From: Heyndrickxia coagulans DSM 1 = ATCC 7050
GTDB lineage: Bacteria; Bacillota; Bacilli; Bacillales; Bacillaceae_C
DNA length: 35,029 bases
NCBI RefSeq assembly: GCF_000290615.1
Contig: NZ_ALAS01000184.1
Location: 1 to 35,029 of the forward strand
Reading direction: 5' to 3'
Positions within the stretch are counted from its first letter, which is position 1, and the number at the start of each line of letters is the position of its first letter. This document shows, in pieces, positions 24,915 to 34,270 of this stretch. The notes under the pieces are model-generated. The model saw nothing but the letters and a program-made list of their open reading frames with translations. It searched no databases and was not told where the DNA came from. The translations under genes and the position numbers were made by a program.

Positions 24915-25457
24915 TTAATTTGTCTGAAATTCCACAGCCAGTTTTGGCGTATTGCCCAACTCCTGGTTCACAAGCTTGACAATCTCATTTGCAGCCGCTT
25001 TATCATGCTTTTTCGATTTAACGGTTACGACCACTTCATCGCCGTCCGCCTGAACGAGCGCATCCTCATATCCTTTTGCTTTGATCAGGCTTTCTAAAAC
25101 CTGTTCTTTATTCGCCGTCTCCGTCAATTTTTTCATTTCATCCATCGCCTTGCTTTTTTCATCCGGCGTCAGGTCGGTCGATGCAAGTTTATTGGTCAGT
25201 TCTTCCTGCTTTTTGCTCATTTCATCCTGCCGCTCAAGGCGGAGCGTCTCAAACACTTCATCACTGGCAGACTTTGTTGTCAGTTTGATTTTTTGCGAAC
25301 CGGAATCCTTTTCCTTTGTTGCCGCCGATTCCTTTTCTTTCTCTTGCCGGGTAACCTGATTCGTTGTTTTCGGTTCCGCCGTCACATAGTACACGGACAA
25401 AACCACAACAAGGCTTAACATGGTCAACAGCCAGACTGTTTGTTTTTTCAAAAGCAT
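24915..25457 (-). CDS. spoIIIAH: SpoIIIAH, mother-cell ring component of the forespore channel
   Basis: The 180-aa protein has one N-terminal membrane segment (about residues 7-25, VWLLTMLSLVVVLSVYYV) and a C-terminal YscJ/FliF-like ring-building domain (about 95-180), joined by a charged Lys/Glu-rich linker. It spans the mother-cell-derived membrane and binds SpoIIQ from the forespore. The ATG at 25457 with GAGGAGG 6 nt upstream is preferred to one 15 nt earlier. Last gene of the operon. Confidence 0.95.
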   Translation of the reverse strand: MLLKKQTVWLLTMLSLVVVLSVYYVTAEPKTTNQVTRQEKEKESAATKEKDSGSQKIKLTTKSASDEVFETLRLERQDEMSKKQEELTNKLASTDLTPDEKSKAMDEMKKLTETANKEQVLESLIKAKGYEDALVQADGDEVVVTVKSKKHDKAAANEIVKLVNQELGNTPKLAVEFQTN

Positions 25458-25468
25458 ACCCATCCTCC

Positions 25469-26122
25469 TCATTCTTTTTTTGGCATGACGGAAACACGGT
25501 AACTTGCGATGTCAAGGGCGCTTGCAACAGCTTCTTTTACCGATTTTTGGATGGAGACATCGCCGCCGCCGCTACAAACGACTAACACCCCTGTGATCTC
25601 TGGCTTCCTTGTTTCCGTTACAAGGGGCACTTCCTTGTCCCCGTTTTGGACAATGACGACTTTATCATCCTTTGAAATGCTGTCAATTTTCCGTTCCCCG
25701 CCGTTTTTATCTGTTTCGGTTGTTGTTTCATTCCGGATGGTGGCGTTTTTCTCATACACTTTGCTTTCTGATGCGGCCACATTCACCCGTACGTTTACGG
25801 AGCCGACGCCCTTGATTTGTTCCAGAATGCTTTTCAGTTCTTTCTCATATTGGTTTTCGTACGTGGAGATCGATTTTGATTTTTTGGAAGTGCCTGCACC
25901 GAATGCGGCTGTCCCTTTTCCGCCTGCCGTTTTTACGGGTGAAGATGCAGTCAGCGCTTCGTTTTTTTCGCTTGAATGTCCGAAAAGGTCATTGATAAAC
26001 ATCATCCCGAGACCGGAAATCAGTAGTACGGTTAACAGCACAAGCTTTTTCTTTTTATCAGGCGGGCCAGATGGCAGCCATTTTTCTTTCAGTTTTTTGA
26101 ACGGTCCCTGGTTACGATCCAT
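25469..26122 (-). CDS. spoIIIAG: SpoIIIAG, ring-forming stage III sporulation protein
   Basis: The 217-aa protein has one membrane segment (about residues 25-42, LVLLTVLLISGLGMMFIN) and a ring-building domain near the C-terminus (VSIQKSVKEAVASALDI...). It forms the large ring of the SpoIIIA-SpoIIQ channel. The ATG at 26122 overlaps the end of spoIIIAF by 11 bp and its GGGGGG ribosome binding site is about 13 nt away; a TTG 9 nt upstream is too close to that site. Longer upstream frames are not supported. Confidence 0.93.
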   Translation of the reverse strand: MDRNQGPFKKLKEKWLPSGPPDKKKKLVLLTVLLISGLGMMFINDLFGHSSEKNEALTASSPVKTAGGKGTAAFGAGTSKKSKSISTYENQYEKELKSILEQIKGVGSVNVRVNVAASESKVYEKNATIRNETTTETDKNGGERKIDSISKDDKVVIVQNGDKEVPLVTETRKPEITGVLVVCSGGGDVSIQKSVKEAVASALDIASYRVSVMPKKE

Positions 26123-26753
26123 TTTCGTTTTCAAGCCCCCCTTCGAAACGGAGATCAATTTTTTCTTTATTGATTTTCCAGCGGTTCGACAACATGGCAA
26201 TGATCGATTGCTGCTCGCGTGTGCTTTGTTTTTCTGTTTGTTTATCCGCCCCGATTTCAACCGGTTTAACGGCAGCAACAGCTTCTTTTTCGTTTTGCGC
26301 TTTCAGATAGACACGGACTTTTTTTACATCCGAAGCTTTTAAAGCGGTAAGATCCCCGCTTTTGGCCCCGTCTTTCCACTCGACCGTGATTTTTGAAATT
26401 GATTTTCCAAACGCTTCCTCTACCTCCCCTTCCGCATCTTGCTTCAGTTGGACAGCCATTTGTTGTAATGTATATTCCTGCTGTATGGCATTTATTTCTT
26501 TTTTCTTCGTTTCAAGCGCATTTTCTTCCGCAGACGGGCTTGAAATTCCGGAATTCCCCAATTTTTCCATCCAAATGGCAGGATCGGCGGAAAAAAGCCG
26601 GAATATCGGTGTGACAATAATGGCAATGAGCAAAAGCCCGGTCACAAGCTTTGTATATTTCCGCATCCCGGAGTCGGGCAGAAGCATGTCCGTTATGGCC
26701 GCCAAAAGGATAAAAATGATGATGTTCAGCACCCATTTTGTCAAAACGTCCAC
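26112..26753 (-). CDS. spoIIIAF: SpoIIIAF, membrane component of the forespore channel
   Basis: The 213-aa protein has two N-terminal membrane helices (about residues 5-26 and 34-52) followed by a ring-building-motif domain towards the C-terminus (about 85-190). It is part of the SpoIIIAA-AH complex that keeps the engulfed forespore active. It starts at 26753, 13 nt after spoIIIAE. Confidence 0.94.
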   Translation of the reverse strand: MDVLTKWVLNIIIFILLAAITDMLLPDSGMRKYTKLVTGLLLIAIIVTPIFRLFSADPAIWMEKLGNSGISSPSAEENALETKKKEINAIQQEYTLQQMAVQLKQDAEGEVEEAFGKSISKITVEWKDGAKSGDLTALKASDVKKVRVYLKAQNEKEAVAAVKPVEIGADKQTEKQSTREQQSIIAMLSNRWKINKEKIDLRFEGGLENENGS

Positions 26754-26766
26754 AAGGTCTCCCCCC

Positions 26767-27963
26767 TTAACGCATCATCATCGTAAGATTGCCCGCCGTA
26801 ACGATGATCGTAATGCTGAGAAAAAACATGATGGTCACAATCGCGAGGGCGGCAAATACGTACAGCATGTTTTTGCTGATGATATCAAGGCAGCTGATGA
26901 CCGGCCCCCCGCCGAGCGGCTGCAAAAGGGCGGAAGCAAGCTTGAACATGAACGACATGGAGAAAATTTTGATGGCTGGAAACGCCGCAATGAGCAGCAC
27001 AATGGCAACCCCGGCAATGCCGAGCGTATTTTTCAAAAGGACGGAAGCGCTGATCACCGTATCGGCGGCATCCGTCAGCATCCGCCCGACAACCGGGACA
27101 AAATTGCCAGTCACAAATTTTGCGGTACGGACCGCAAGCCCGTCCATCACCGCCGTTGCCGTCCCCTGAACGGACAAGGCGCCTAAAAACACAGCCATAA
27201 AAGCGCCGAGTATGCCGATCCCGATATTGCGCAACAGACCGGCCAGCTGTGTTGCTTTATGCTGTTCCGAGAGGGTGCTGACGACGCCTAAGAGTGTTGA
27301 AAGCAGCAGAAGCGGCAGCACGATGATCTCGACCAGCATGCCGCTTGTGCTGGAGAGAAAAATAATGGCCGGGTGAAAAAAGGCTGCCGAGCCGGCGCCG
27401 CCTGATGTGGAAAGCACAGCCAGCAAGAGCGGCATCAGCGCCAGGATAAAACCTTTCATTGTCCGGATCGCCTCAAGCGCGTATTGAAGGGCGACATGAA
27501 AACTGTTCAGGGCAATAATGACGAGCACCATGAAAACAACCGCGTACGCAATTTTGCTGATCGTCCCTTGCTGGAATGAATGATGCAGGTTTTCCAGCAG
27601 GATGCTTAAAATCGTAAGGATGATAAGGGAGCCTAATAGTTTTGCGTTGATCAGCAGCTCCTGGAAAATATACGAAAGCAGCCCTTTCAGCCAGGCTTGC
27701 AAGGAAAAATGCTTCTCGCCTTTCATAAAATCCATAAGGCTCCCTTTCTGGCTTTCCGGCAAGTATCCGCCGTATTTGCTGACAATGTCGTCCCAGTAGT
27801 TTTTCAGTTCTGATAAGTCCAATTGATTCAATTGTTCATCGACCATTTTTTCCGAAATATTCTCCTGTTTGTCCGTATTTTCCGAAGCGGCGGATGCCGA
27901 CTGTGCGAAGAAACAGAAGGCAAACAGAATGAAAAGTGCGATGCATATTTTTTTGTGCCCCAT
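26767..27963 (-). CDS. spoIIIAE: SpoIIIAE, polytopic channel protein
   Basis: The 398-aa protein has a signal peptide (KKICIALFILFAFCFFAQSASA), a 90-residue outer segment, and then about eight hydrophobic helices. SpoIIIAE is proposed to form the membrane conduit of the complex. The ATG at 27963 (MGHKKI) has GGGAG 8 nt upstream. It follows spoIIIAD by 4 nt. Confidence 0.95.
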   Translation of the reverse strand: MGHKKICIALFILFAFCFFAQSASAASENTDKQENISEKMVDEQLNQLDLSELKNYWDDIVSKYGGYLPESQKGSLMDFMKGEKHFSLQAWLKGLLSYIFQELLINAKLLGSLIILTILSILLENLHHSFQQGTISKIAYAVVFMVLVIIALNSFHVALQYALEAIRTMKGFILALMPLLLAVLSTSGGAGSAAFFHPAIIFLSSTSGMLVEIIVLPLLLLSTLLGVVSTLSEQHKATQLAGLLRNIGIGILGAFMAVFLGALSVQGTATAVMDGLAVRTAKFVTGNFVPVVGRMLTDAADTVISASVLLKNTLGIAGVAIVLLIAAFPAIKIFSMSFMFKLASALLQPLGGGPVISCLDIISKNMLYVFAALAIVTIMFFLSITIIVTAGNLTMMMR

Positions 27964-27967
27964 ATCC

Positions 27968-28357
27968 TCAACTCCCTGCACGCGGAACGAGATTGACAAT
28001 CGTTTCGATCAGCACGGTAAGAATGGGGATGGCCATTGTCAAAATAATGATTTTGCCGGCCAGCTCCACCTTTGCCGCAAGTGCCCCCTGACCGGCATCT
28101 TTTGTAATATTGGCTGCAAAATCGGCAATATAAGCGACGCCGATGATTTTCAGGATCGTTTCGATATACATCGTGTCGACATTCCCTTTTTGGGCAATTT
28201 TTTGCAGCAGGTGGATGATTTCGTATATCTTGTCCACCAGAAAAAGAAAAATAAAACAGCCGGCAAAAAGCGTCAGCAAAAAGGCAAAATTCGGTTTCTG
28301 CTCTTTTAATATGAGCGCAAGGAAAGTCGTGATGAGCGCCACACCCGCAATTTGCAA
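27968..28357 (-). CDS. spoIIIAD: SpoIIIAD, small polytopic sporulation membrane protein
   Basis: The 129-aa protein is almost entirely hydrophobic, with about four membrane helices (ALITTFLALIL, FAFLLTLFAGCFIFLFLV, VAYIADFAANI, IIILTMAIPILTVLI). Family membership is clear from its place and length in the spoIIIA operon. Confidence 0.94.
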   Translation of the reverse strand: MQIAGVALITTFLALILKEQKPNFAFLLTLFAGCFIFLFLVDKIYEIIHLLQKIAQKGNVDTMYIETILKIIGVAYIADFAANITKDAGQGALAAKVELAGKIIILTMAIPILTVLIETIVNLVPRAGS

Positions 28358-28391
28358 AATTTCAATGGGAAATCCCCCCTTTTTTCCCGGC

Positions 28392-28595
28392 TTATTGAAA
28401 AAGAAAGACCGTTTTGATTTTGGAAAACAAATCCCCTACGATGGATGCCACTAAAAACAAAATGTAAAGAAAACCGAGAAGCGTGACCCATTGCGCATAT
28501 TCTTTTTTGCCGACCTGGTCCAGAATCGTGTGGAGAAACGCCACAACAATCCCGACCCCGGCAATTTTAAAAATGATGTCCACATCAATGCCCAT
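28392..28595 (-). CDS. spoIIIAC: SpoIIIAC, small sporulation membrane protein
   Basis: The 67-aa protein has two membrane helices (about residues 8-28 and 36-58). Length and order match SpoIIIAC, which with SpoIIIAD is related in sequence and thought to form part of the channel base. Confidence 0.94.
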   Translation of the reverse strand: MGIDVDIIFKIAGVGIVVAFLHTILDQVGKKEYAQWVTLLGFLYILFLVASIVGDLFSKIKTVFLFQ

Positions 28596-28625
28596 TGCTT
28601 TTCCCCCAATATGATCCGTGAGACT

Positions 28626-29141
28626 TTAGATCAGTAAAATAGCGATCAGTAAACCCGTGAGGACGCCAAGGCTTTTTGCCATTTTTTCATAGCGGAGCTG
28701 CCTTTCGTGCGCTTCTTTTTCTTCCCTTTCTAAATGTGAAAGGGCCAGGAGCAGCTGCTTTTGCTCGGTATAGCGGTCATGTTTGCCCAGGTTTTCCCCG
28801 AGCTGCCGCAATACTTCATACTCGTTTTCTTTCAGGGCCGTCAGTTTCCAAATTCCGTCAAGGCTTTTTTCCCACGCTTCTTTGACCGTTGTTTCCAATG
28901 TGGTCAACTGGCTGGCAAAGGAACGGAAGAAGGCGGCAGCCGGATCCGGGAGCTGGCCTGATAGTTTTCTTGCCGCTTCATGCAGCGGGGTATGCCCGTA
29001 CATGATTTCCACTTCCAGTGCCTGAAGCGCGTTTTGAAAAATTCTCAGCTGGCGGGGGCGTTCGCTTAACCGTTTTGCTGCCTCAAAGCCGATGAAACTG
29101 GTGGCGAGCACAATCAGTGCTGCTCCAAAAAGTTTAAGCAC
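28626..29141 (-). CDS. spoIIIAB: SpoIIIAB, type II secretion PilC/GspF-like sporulation protein
   Basis: The 171-aa protein has an N-terminal and a C-terminal membrane helix (LKLFGAALIVLATSFIGFEA and SLGVLTGLLIAILLI) around a helical cytosolic domain. The GTG at 29141 gives the family's typical start MLKLFGA and length; AAGGTG lies 6 nt upstream. It overlaps spoIIIAA by 8 bp. Confidence 0.94.
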   Translation of the reverse strand: MLKLFGAALIVLATSFIGFEAAKRLSERPRQLRIFQNALQALEVEIMYGHTPLHEAARKLSGQLPDPAAAFFRSFASQLTTLETTVKEAWEKSLDGIWKLTALKENEYEVLRQLGENLGKHDRYTEQKQLLLALSHLEREEKEAHERQLRYEKMAKSLGVLTGLLIAILLI

Positions 29142-30060
29142 GGGAAACACCTTCACCGGTACGGATGATGTTCCCTTCCGCATCGCGGACCGCTGTTACC
29201 CTTCCCGGCCGGCTCCCCCGTGACAGTTCGAGAAAGCGGTCAAACGCATACGATTCGAGGATTTTCTTTAAAATTGGGCGTTTTTGGATATCCCGGAAGT
29301 TTTCCCCGTGCGTTGTCATGACGAGCGAAATGCCCGCATTTACCGCCTCCATAATCGCCGCCGCATCTTCTTCGCGGCCGATCTCATCCACGACAATGAC
29401 ATCCGGGCTCATCGACCGGATCAGCATCATCATCCCTTCCGCTTTCGGACAGGCATCCAGCACATCGACCCTTGGCCCGAAATGGAGTTGCGGGATGCCA
29501 TGGACGCAGCCGGCAATTTCAGACCGTTCGTCGACAATCCCCACTTTGGCAGGCGAAATCCCGCGTTCCGGGATGCCGCTTGAAATCAGCCGCGCGATAT
29601 CCCTTAAAAAAGTCGTTTTTCCGGTCTGGGGCGCCCCGATGATCATCGCGGACAGCCAGCGCCCGTTGTGAAGGGCGAAAAGATAAGGATCCGCAGTCCC
29701 GATTTTTTCCCGGGCAATCCGGATATTAAAAGATGAAAAATAGCGGATCGCCTTTACTTGTCCATTTTCAAGAATGACTTTCCCCGCGAATCCGACACGG
29801 TGCCCGCCGCTGATCGTGACGTATCCCTTTTTCAGCTCTTCTTCAAGGGCGTAAAAAGAGAAATTCGCAAGCCGGTTGATCAGCTGCTCAGCATCGCTCC
29901 CCGTTGGCGTATAGCGCAAAAAATGCGGGATTCCTTTTGAAGTAATTTCAAGCGGGCGGTTTACGCGGATGCGGATTTCTTCCACATCTTCGAGCATGTC
30001 CCCCAACTTTTCCAGCTGTTTGGATAAGGTTTTCGGCAAAATGCCCAGCAAATCTTCCAT
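29134..30060 (-). CDS. spoIIIAA: SpoIIIAA, AAA+ ATPase of the forespore channel
   Basis: The 308-aa protein resembles secretion ATPases. Walker A is GAPQTGKTTFLRD (about residues 150-162) and Walker B DVIVVDEIGR (about 220-229), with GVSR-like basic residues at the C-terminus. It is thought to power the SpoIIIA channel from the mother cell. The ATG at 30060 has AGGG 6 nt upstream; ATG at 30066 and TTG at 30078 are weaker. First gene of the operon. No yqhV is found between it and efp. Confidence 0.95.
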   Translation of the reverse strand: MEDLLGILPKTLSKQLEKLGDMLEDVEEIRIRVNRPLEITSKGIPHFLRYTPTGSDAEQLINRLANFSFYALEEELKKGYVTISGGHRVGFAGKVILENGQVKAIRYFSSFNIRIAREKIGTADPYLFALHNGRWLSAMIIGAPQTGKTTFLRDIARLISSGIPERGISPAKVGIVDERSEIAGCVHGIPQLHFGPRVDVLDACPKAEGMMMLIRSMSPDVIVVDEIGREEDAAAIMEAVNAGISLVMTTHGENFRDIQKRPILKKILESYAFDRFLELSRGSRPGRVTAVRDAEGNIIRTGEGVSRA

Positions 30061-30106
30061 CTTCATCCCTGCTTTCAAAACATACAGTTTGGTTCATGGA
30101 TAGTAC

Positions 30107-30135
30107 AATCTATTCGCCGGGTTTGAAAACTATGA
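30107..30135 (-). promoter_or_regulatory. Putative sigma-E (mother-cell) promoter of the spoIIIA operon
   Basis: TCATAGT (30129-30135), a 14-bp spacer and AATAGATT (30107-30114) partly match the sigma-E elements (about 5 of 8 in the -10). The B. subtilis operon is sigma-E dependent. Confidence 0.4.
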
Positions 30136-30222
30136 CAAGGAAGCGAGGCAGATGCTGAAAGTTTAAGTTATTTATAACATGATTATGTAAACTTATTTTT
30201 GCCTGTCTCTTGCCAGAAAAGC

Positions 30223-30260
30223 AAAAAAGCTTGGCGCCGTTTGGGACGCCAAGCTTTTTT
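30223..30260. terminator. Strong bidirectional terminator after efp
   Basis: A 14-bp perfect stem, AAAAAAGCTTGGCG (30223-30236) with CGCCAAGCTTTTTT (30247-30260), has T runs on both strands. It separates efp from spoIIIAA. Confidence 0.95.
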
Positions 30261-30268
30261 CAAAGAAA

Positions 30269-30826
30269 TCAGGCACGGGACACGTATGAACCGTCCGTTG
30301 TATTGATGATCACTTTATCGCCTTCATTGACAAAGAAAGGCACCTGTACCGTCAGGCCGGTTTCAAGCGTGGCCGGTTTGGACCCGCCTGTTGCCGTATC
30401 GCCCTTTACCCCCGGTTCCGTATGGGTAACTGTCAGCGTGACCGTATTGGGGAGTTCAATGCCGAGCGTTTCTCCCTGGTACATGATCATTTGCACTTCC
30501 ATGTTTTCCAGCAAGTATTGCAGCTCATCTTTAATTTGGGCGCTGCTCAGCTCGATTTGTTCATACGTTTCCGTATCCATAAATACGTGCTGGTCGCCGT
30601 TTGCATATAAATACTGCATTCTCCGGTTGTCGATCTGTGCCCTTTCAACTTTTTCGCCGGCACGGAACGTTTTTTCCTGGATAGCGCCGGTACGCAAATT
30701 GCGAAGCTTCGAGCGCACAAAAGCGGCGCCTTTTCCCGGCTTAACATGCTGGAAATCGAGGACGCGCCAGATGCCGCCGTCCACTTCAATCGTTAAGCCG
30801 GTGCGAAAATCGTTTACTGAAATCAT
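30269..30826 (-). CDS. efp: Translation elongation factor P
   Basis: The 185-aa protein relieves ribosome stalling at consecutive prolines. The loop [17 protein letters not shown] carries the tip residue Lys32, the site of 5-aminopentanol modification in Bacillus. The three beta-barrel domains have normal length. The ATG follows AGGAGG. It follows pepQ by about 50 nt, with a TATAAT in the gap but no clear -35. Confidence 0.98.
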   Translation of the reverse strand: MISVNDFRTGLTIEVDGGIWRVLDFQHVKPGKGAAFVRSKLRNLRTGAIQEKTFRAGEKVERAQIDNRRMQYLYANGDQHVFMDTETYEQIELSSAQIKDELQYLLENMEVQMIMYQGETLGIELPNTVTLTVTHTEPGVKGDTATGGSKPATLETGLTVQVPFFVNEGDKVIINTTDGSYVSRA

Positions 30827-30875
30827 ATTTTTCCTCCTACATGTTCATTCGATCCCCTGTTGAGGGCTGTAACTA

Positions 30876-31937
30876 TTATAATATAATCAGTTCTTTTGCG
30901 GAATGCGTCAGCAATTCATTCGAATTTTCGGTAATCACCGTATCGTCTTCAATCCGGACGCCGCCGACACCCGGCACATAAATGCCCGGTTCGATGGTGA
31001 CAACCATGCCCGGTTCCAAAGTATAGGCCGAGCGCATGGAAAGATTCGGGCCTTCGTGGATTTCAAGGCCGATCCCGTGCCCAAGGGAATGGCCGAACGC
31101 ATCGCCGTAACCTTTCCGGGCGATATAATCGCGGGAAATGGCGTCTGCTTCAATACCGGACATGCCCGGTTTGATGTTTTGGACGGCAAGCAGCTGCGAT
31201 TCCAGCACAATATTGTAGATTTTCTTCAATTGCCCGGAAGGCTCGCCGACCGCAACCGTCCTTGTAATATCCGAACAATAGCCTTTATAGAGCGCGCCGT
31301 AATCCATCGTAACCAAATCGCCTTTTTCGATCACCTTGTCCGTCGCCACCCCGTGCGGCATGGCAGAGCGGAGGCCGGATGCGACAATGGTATCAAATGA
31401 AGAAGCAGTCGCGCCGCATTTCCTCATGAAAAATTCCAGTTCATTGGAAACTTCCAATTCCGTGACGCCCGGTTTTAAGAAGTCAAGGATATGTTTAAAG
31501 GCAGCATCCGCAATATCCGCAGCCTCTTTTAATATCTTAATTTCCTCATCTGTTTTGATCAAGCGCAAATTTTCAACAAGGCCGGAAACCGGGACCAGTT
31601 CCGCATCGAGCAGCCCTTCATACGTTTTAAAAAGCGCATAGCTCATATGGTCCTGCTCAAACCCGAGCCGTTTGATCCCCATTGCTTCCACCTGTTTGGC
31701 CACTTCCTGTTCCACCGGCCCCTGATGCTGGACGATTTCGTAGCCTTCACACTCTTTCGATGCCTGCTCGACATAGCGGAAGTCCGTAATAAATTTTGCC
31801 GCTTCCCCGGATATAAGGACAATCCCGGTAGTCCCCGTAAAATTGGACATATAGCGGCGGTTATACGGGCTTGTAATGAGCAAGCCGTCAATACCGGCCT
31901 GCGGAAATGTTTCTCTCAGTTTCTCCAGTTTTAACAT
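30876..31937 (-). CDS. pepQ: Xaa-Pro dipeptidase (M24B)
   Basis: The 353-aa metallopeptidase cleaves X-Pro dipeptides. An N-terminal creatinase-like domain (1-125) precedes the pita-bread domain with the metal ligands in MDYGALYKGYCSDITRT, HSLGHGIGLEIHEGP, TIEPGIY and GGVRIEDD. The start overlaps aroQ by 7 bp. Known in B. subtilis as yqhT/papA. The neighbour efp shares the proline theme. Confidence 0.95.
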   Translation of the reverse strand: MLKLEKLRETFPQAGIDGLLITSPYNRRYMSNFTGTTGIVLISGEAAKFITDFRYVEQASKECEGYEIVQHQGPVEQEVAKQVEAMGIKRLGFEQDHMSYALFKTYEGLLDAELVPVSGLVENLRLIKTDEEIKILKEAADIADAAFKHILDFLKPGVTELEVSNELEFFMRKCGATASSFDTIVASGLRSAMPHGVATDKVIEKGDLVTMDYGALYKGYCSDITRTVAVGEPSGQLKKIYNIVLESQLLAVQNIKPGMSGIEADAISRDYIARKGYGDAFGHSLGHGIGLEIHEGPNLSMRSAYTLEPGMVVTIEPGIYVPGVGGVRIEDDTVITENSNELLTHSAKELIIL

Positions 31938-32386
31938 CTTTCTTCCTCTCCCTTTTCTGCCTCAAGCAAGGCCATGAGGGCAAGCTCATAGCCGTACAGC
32001 CCGAAGCCTGCAATTTGCCCCTGCGCAACAGCCGCCGTTACAGAATGGTGGCGGAATTCCTCGCGGGCATGGATGTTCGAAATATGTACTTCAATCACCG
32101 GCAGGCGGATGGCACTGATCGCGTCCCGCAAAGCATAGCTGTAATGCGTGAACGCGCCCGGATTGAAAATAATCCCTGCAAAGCCTTCATCCCCGGCAGC
32201 GTGCAGCTTGTCAATCAGGGCGCCTTCATGGTTGGATTGAAAAAAACCGATGGCGACGCCGTGCTTCCGGGCCGCCGCTTCCATGCGCGCCATCAATGCC
32301 TTAAGCGAATCTCTCCCGTAAATGCCGGGTTCCCTTTGCCCGAGCAAATTCAGATTTGGGCCGTTTAATACGAGGTATTTTTTCAT
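31931..32386 (-). CDS. aroQ: Type II 3-dehydroquinate dehydratase
   Basis: The 151-aa enzyme performs the third step of the shikimate pathway. Seen are NGPNLNLLGQREPGIYG, the active loop FFQSNHEGALID, the catalytic FNPGAFTHYSYALRDAI and EVHISNIHAREEFRHHS. The ATG at 32386 has GGTG upstream. The first gene of the aroQ-pepQ-efp unit. Confidence 0.97.
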   Translation of the reverse strand: MKKYLVLNGPNLNLLGQREPGIYGRDSLKALMARMEAAARKHGVAIGFFQSNHEGALIDKLHAAGDEGFAGIIFNPGAFTHYSYALRDAISAIRLPVIEVHISNIHAREEFRHHSVTAAVAQGQIAGFGLYGYELALMALLEAEKGEEERC

Positions 32387-32485
32387 TTCAAGCACCTTTT
32401 TCCCATATTTAACGTGCCCATTTTACCATAAATTGAAGAAAATTTCTATTTTTTAACTTTCCGGCCGGCACCCGCCCGTTTCGAT

Positions 32486-33004
32486 TTATGGGAGCGGGTT
32501 CGACTGCCTCTCCAGTTTTCTTTTAAAAACCCGGCTTCTTTCATACTCAAAAGAAATCGAATAACCGATAAACACCCCGTAGAGAATGTAAATGCAACAG
32601 CAGGTAATGATCGTATTGGCATCCAGTTTGAGAAAAGGTTTCATGCCGGGAAAAATCGGATTCAGCACAATCAGGACGGCTGCGCACAGGCAAAGCCCGT
32701 AGATCGCGCCGACCCACATCGATTTCAATTTTTTAAAGAAAAGATAATAGACAAGGGCGCAGCCGGTAGAAAACAATCCGTATGCCAATATGGAAACGAT
32801 TTTTCCGATCCACATTTTGCGCCAAGATCCTACTGTAAATGGTTCAAGCAGGACATTCGGTTCAATCGCCGTAAAATGAAAAGAAAAGCATAAATAGGCA
32901 ACCAGGCTCCAAATGATCCCGCCCGCAAATCCGGTCACAAGCACCATTTGAAAAAAGGTCATGGAATGCTCCTGGTTTTTTAATACTTTGCTGCCATTTT
33001 CCAT
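32486..33004 (-). CDS. yqhR: Membrane protein YqhR
   Basis: The 172-aa protein has four hydrophobic segments (about residues 17-40, 63-84, 92-110 and 123-147) and a basic C-terminal tail. It matches the YqhR family in position between aroQ and yqhQ. The function is not known. The ATG at 33004 (MENGSKV) has GGGGTGG upstream. It is divergent from yqhQ; I see no convincing promoter in 33005-33188. Confidence 0.88.
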   Translation of the reverse strand: MENGSKVLKNQEHSMTFFQMVLVTGFAGGIIWSLVAYLCFSFHFTAIEPNVLLEPFTVGSWRKMWIGKIVSILAYGLFSTGCALVYYLFFKKLKSMWVGAIYGLCLCAAVLIVLNPIFPGMKPFLKLDANTIITCCCIYILYGVFIGYSISFEYERSRVFKRKLERQSNPLP

Positions 33005-33188
33005 ATTTTCCACCCCTTCACATGTGACGGCATGCATCTTTTCTTTCTTATCTTTCCCACAAGTCTTTCCCCTAGTCGTATTTAAAATGATTTAGTAAAA
33101 TAAGAGTGAATATCGTTTCGGAAATCCACTCCGTTTTCAGGTTAAACGGGAAAGAAGCATTTGAAGTTCAGGTTTGGGGGAAAAGAAA

Positions 33189-34112
33189 TTGACAAAACCA
33201 GTTTATGGCGGCCAGGCAGTCGTGGAAGGGGTTATGTTCGGTGGAAAGCGGCATTCGGTCACTGCCATCCGCCGCAAAAACAACCGGATCGACTTCTTTT
33301 ATCTGCCAAAAGAGACGCGCCCGTCCATCCAAAAATTGAAAAAAATCCCGTTTTTGCGTGGGATCATTGCCATCATTGAATCATCCGCAAACGGAGCAAA
33401 GCATTTGAATTTTGCAAGCGAGCGGTATGATGTTGACCCGGAAGAAGACGAAAAACGGAAGGAAGCAGCCCCCGCAAAAACAACCGTGGTGCTCGGCGTG
33501 GCTGCTGCCGGCGTCTTGTCCTTTTTGTTTGCCAAATTTTTCATGACGCTTATTCCCGTTTTTCTGGCAGAACTGGCAAGGCCGTTTTTTCCCGGGGATG
33601 CCGCGCAAATTCTCATTGAAGGCGCGTTTAAACTGCTGCTCGTGCTTTCGTATATTTATTTGATTTCTTTAACGCCGTTTATCAAGCGGGTATTCCAATA
33701 CCACGGGGCTGAACATAAAGTCATCAATACATTTGAAAACGGGCTTGCCCTCACCGTTGAAAACGTCCGCTCGCAATCGAGGCTGCATTACCGGTGCGGC
33801 AGCAGTTTTATTCTGTTTACCGTGATTGTGAGCGTCCTGATTTATACGCTTGTCCCGACAGATCCGCTCTGGCTCCGCATCACCGACCGGATTTTGCTCA
33901 TTCCGGTCGTGCTCGGCACGGCGTTTGAAGTCCTTCAGCTGACCAATAAAGTCCGCCATATTCCGGTTCTGAAGTATCTTGGCTATCCGGGCCTGTGGCT
34001 GCAGCTGTTAACGACAAAAGAGCCGGATGACAAGCAAATTGAAGTCGCGATTTCCTCCTTTCAGGCGCTGCTTGAACTGGAATCGGGTGATACGGCTTCT
34101 GCCGCCCGTTAA
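33189..34112 (+). CDS. yqhQ: DUF1385 membrane protein YqhQ
   Basis: The 307-aa protein begins TKPVYGGQAVVEGVMFGGKR, the DUF1385 signature, and has membrane helices at about residues 100-125, 140-165, 205-225 and 230-250, with YHGAEHKVINTFENG and SRLHYRCGSSF between them. The role is not established. The TTG at 33189 has GGGGG 8 nt upstream; a TTG at 33174 has no such site. Confidence 0.93.
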   Translation: MTKPVYGGQAVVEGVMFGGKRHSVTAIRRKNNRIDFFYLPKETRPSIQKLKKIPFLRGIIAIIESSANGAKHLNFASERYDVDPEEDEKRKEAAPAKTTVVLGVAAAGVLSFLFAKFFMTLIPVFLAELARPFFPGDAAQILIEGAFKLLLVLSYIYLISLTPFIKRVFQYHGAEHKVINTFENGLALTVENVRSQSRLHYRCGSSFILFTVIVSVLIYTLVPTDPLWLRITDRILLIPVVLGTAFEVLQLTNKVRHIPVLKYLGYPGLWLQLLTTKEPDDKQIEVAISSFQALLELESGDTASAAR

Positions 34113-34270
34113 AAACGGCGTTTGAAATTTCCAGCGCATGGGAATACATTTACTATCACAAGCTTGTTTGTGCGACGGGGAATCAACCTCAAAATAAAAA
34201 CGGCCGGATCCGTATAAACTGGTAGAATGATGGAAAAAATGGTTGGGAAAACATGAGGAGGTGGCTTTTG

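Noticed and set aside
24738-25097. A 119-codon plus-strand reading frame between accB and spoIIIAH.
   Set aside because: It runs antisense through the spoIIIAH terminator and coding region with no start signals.
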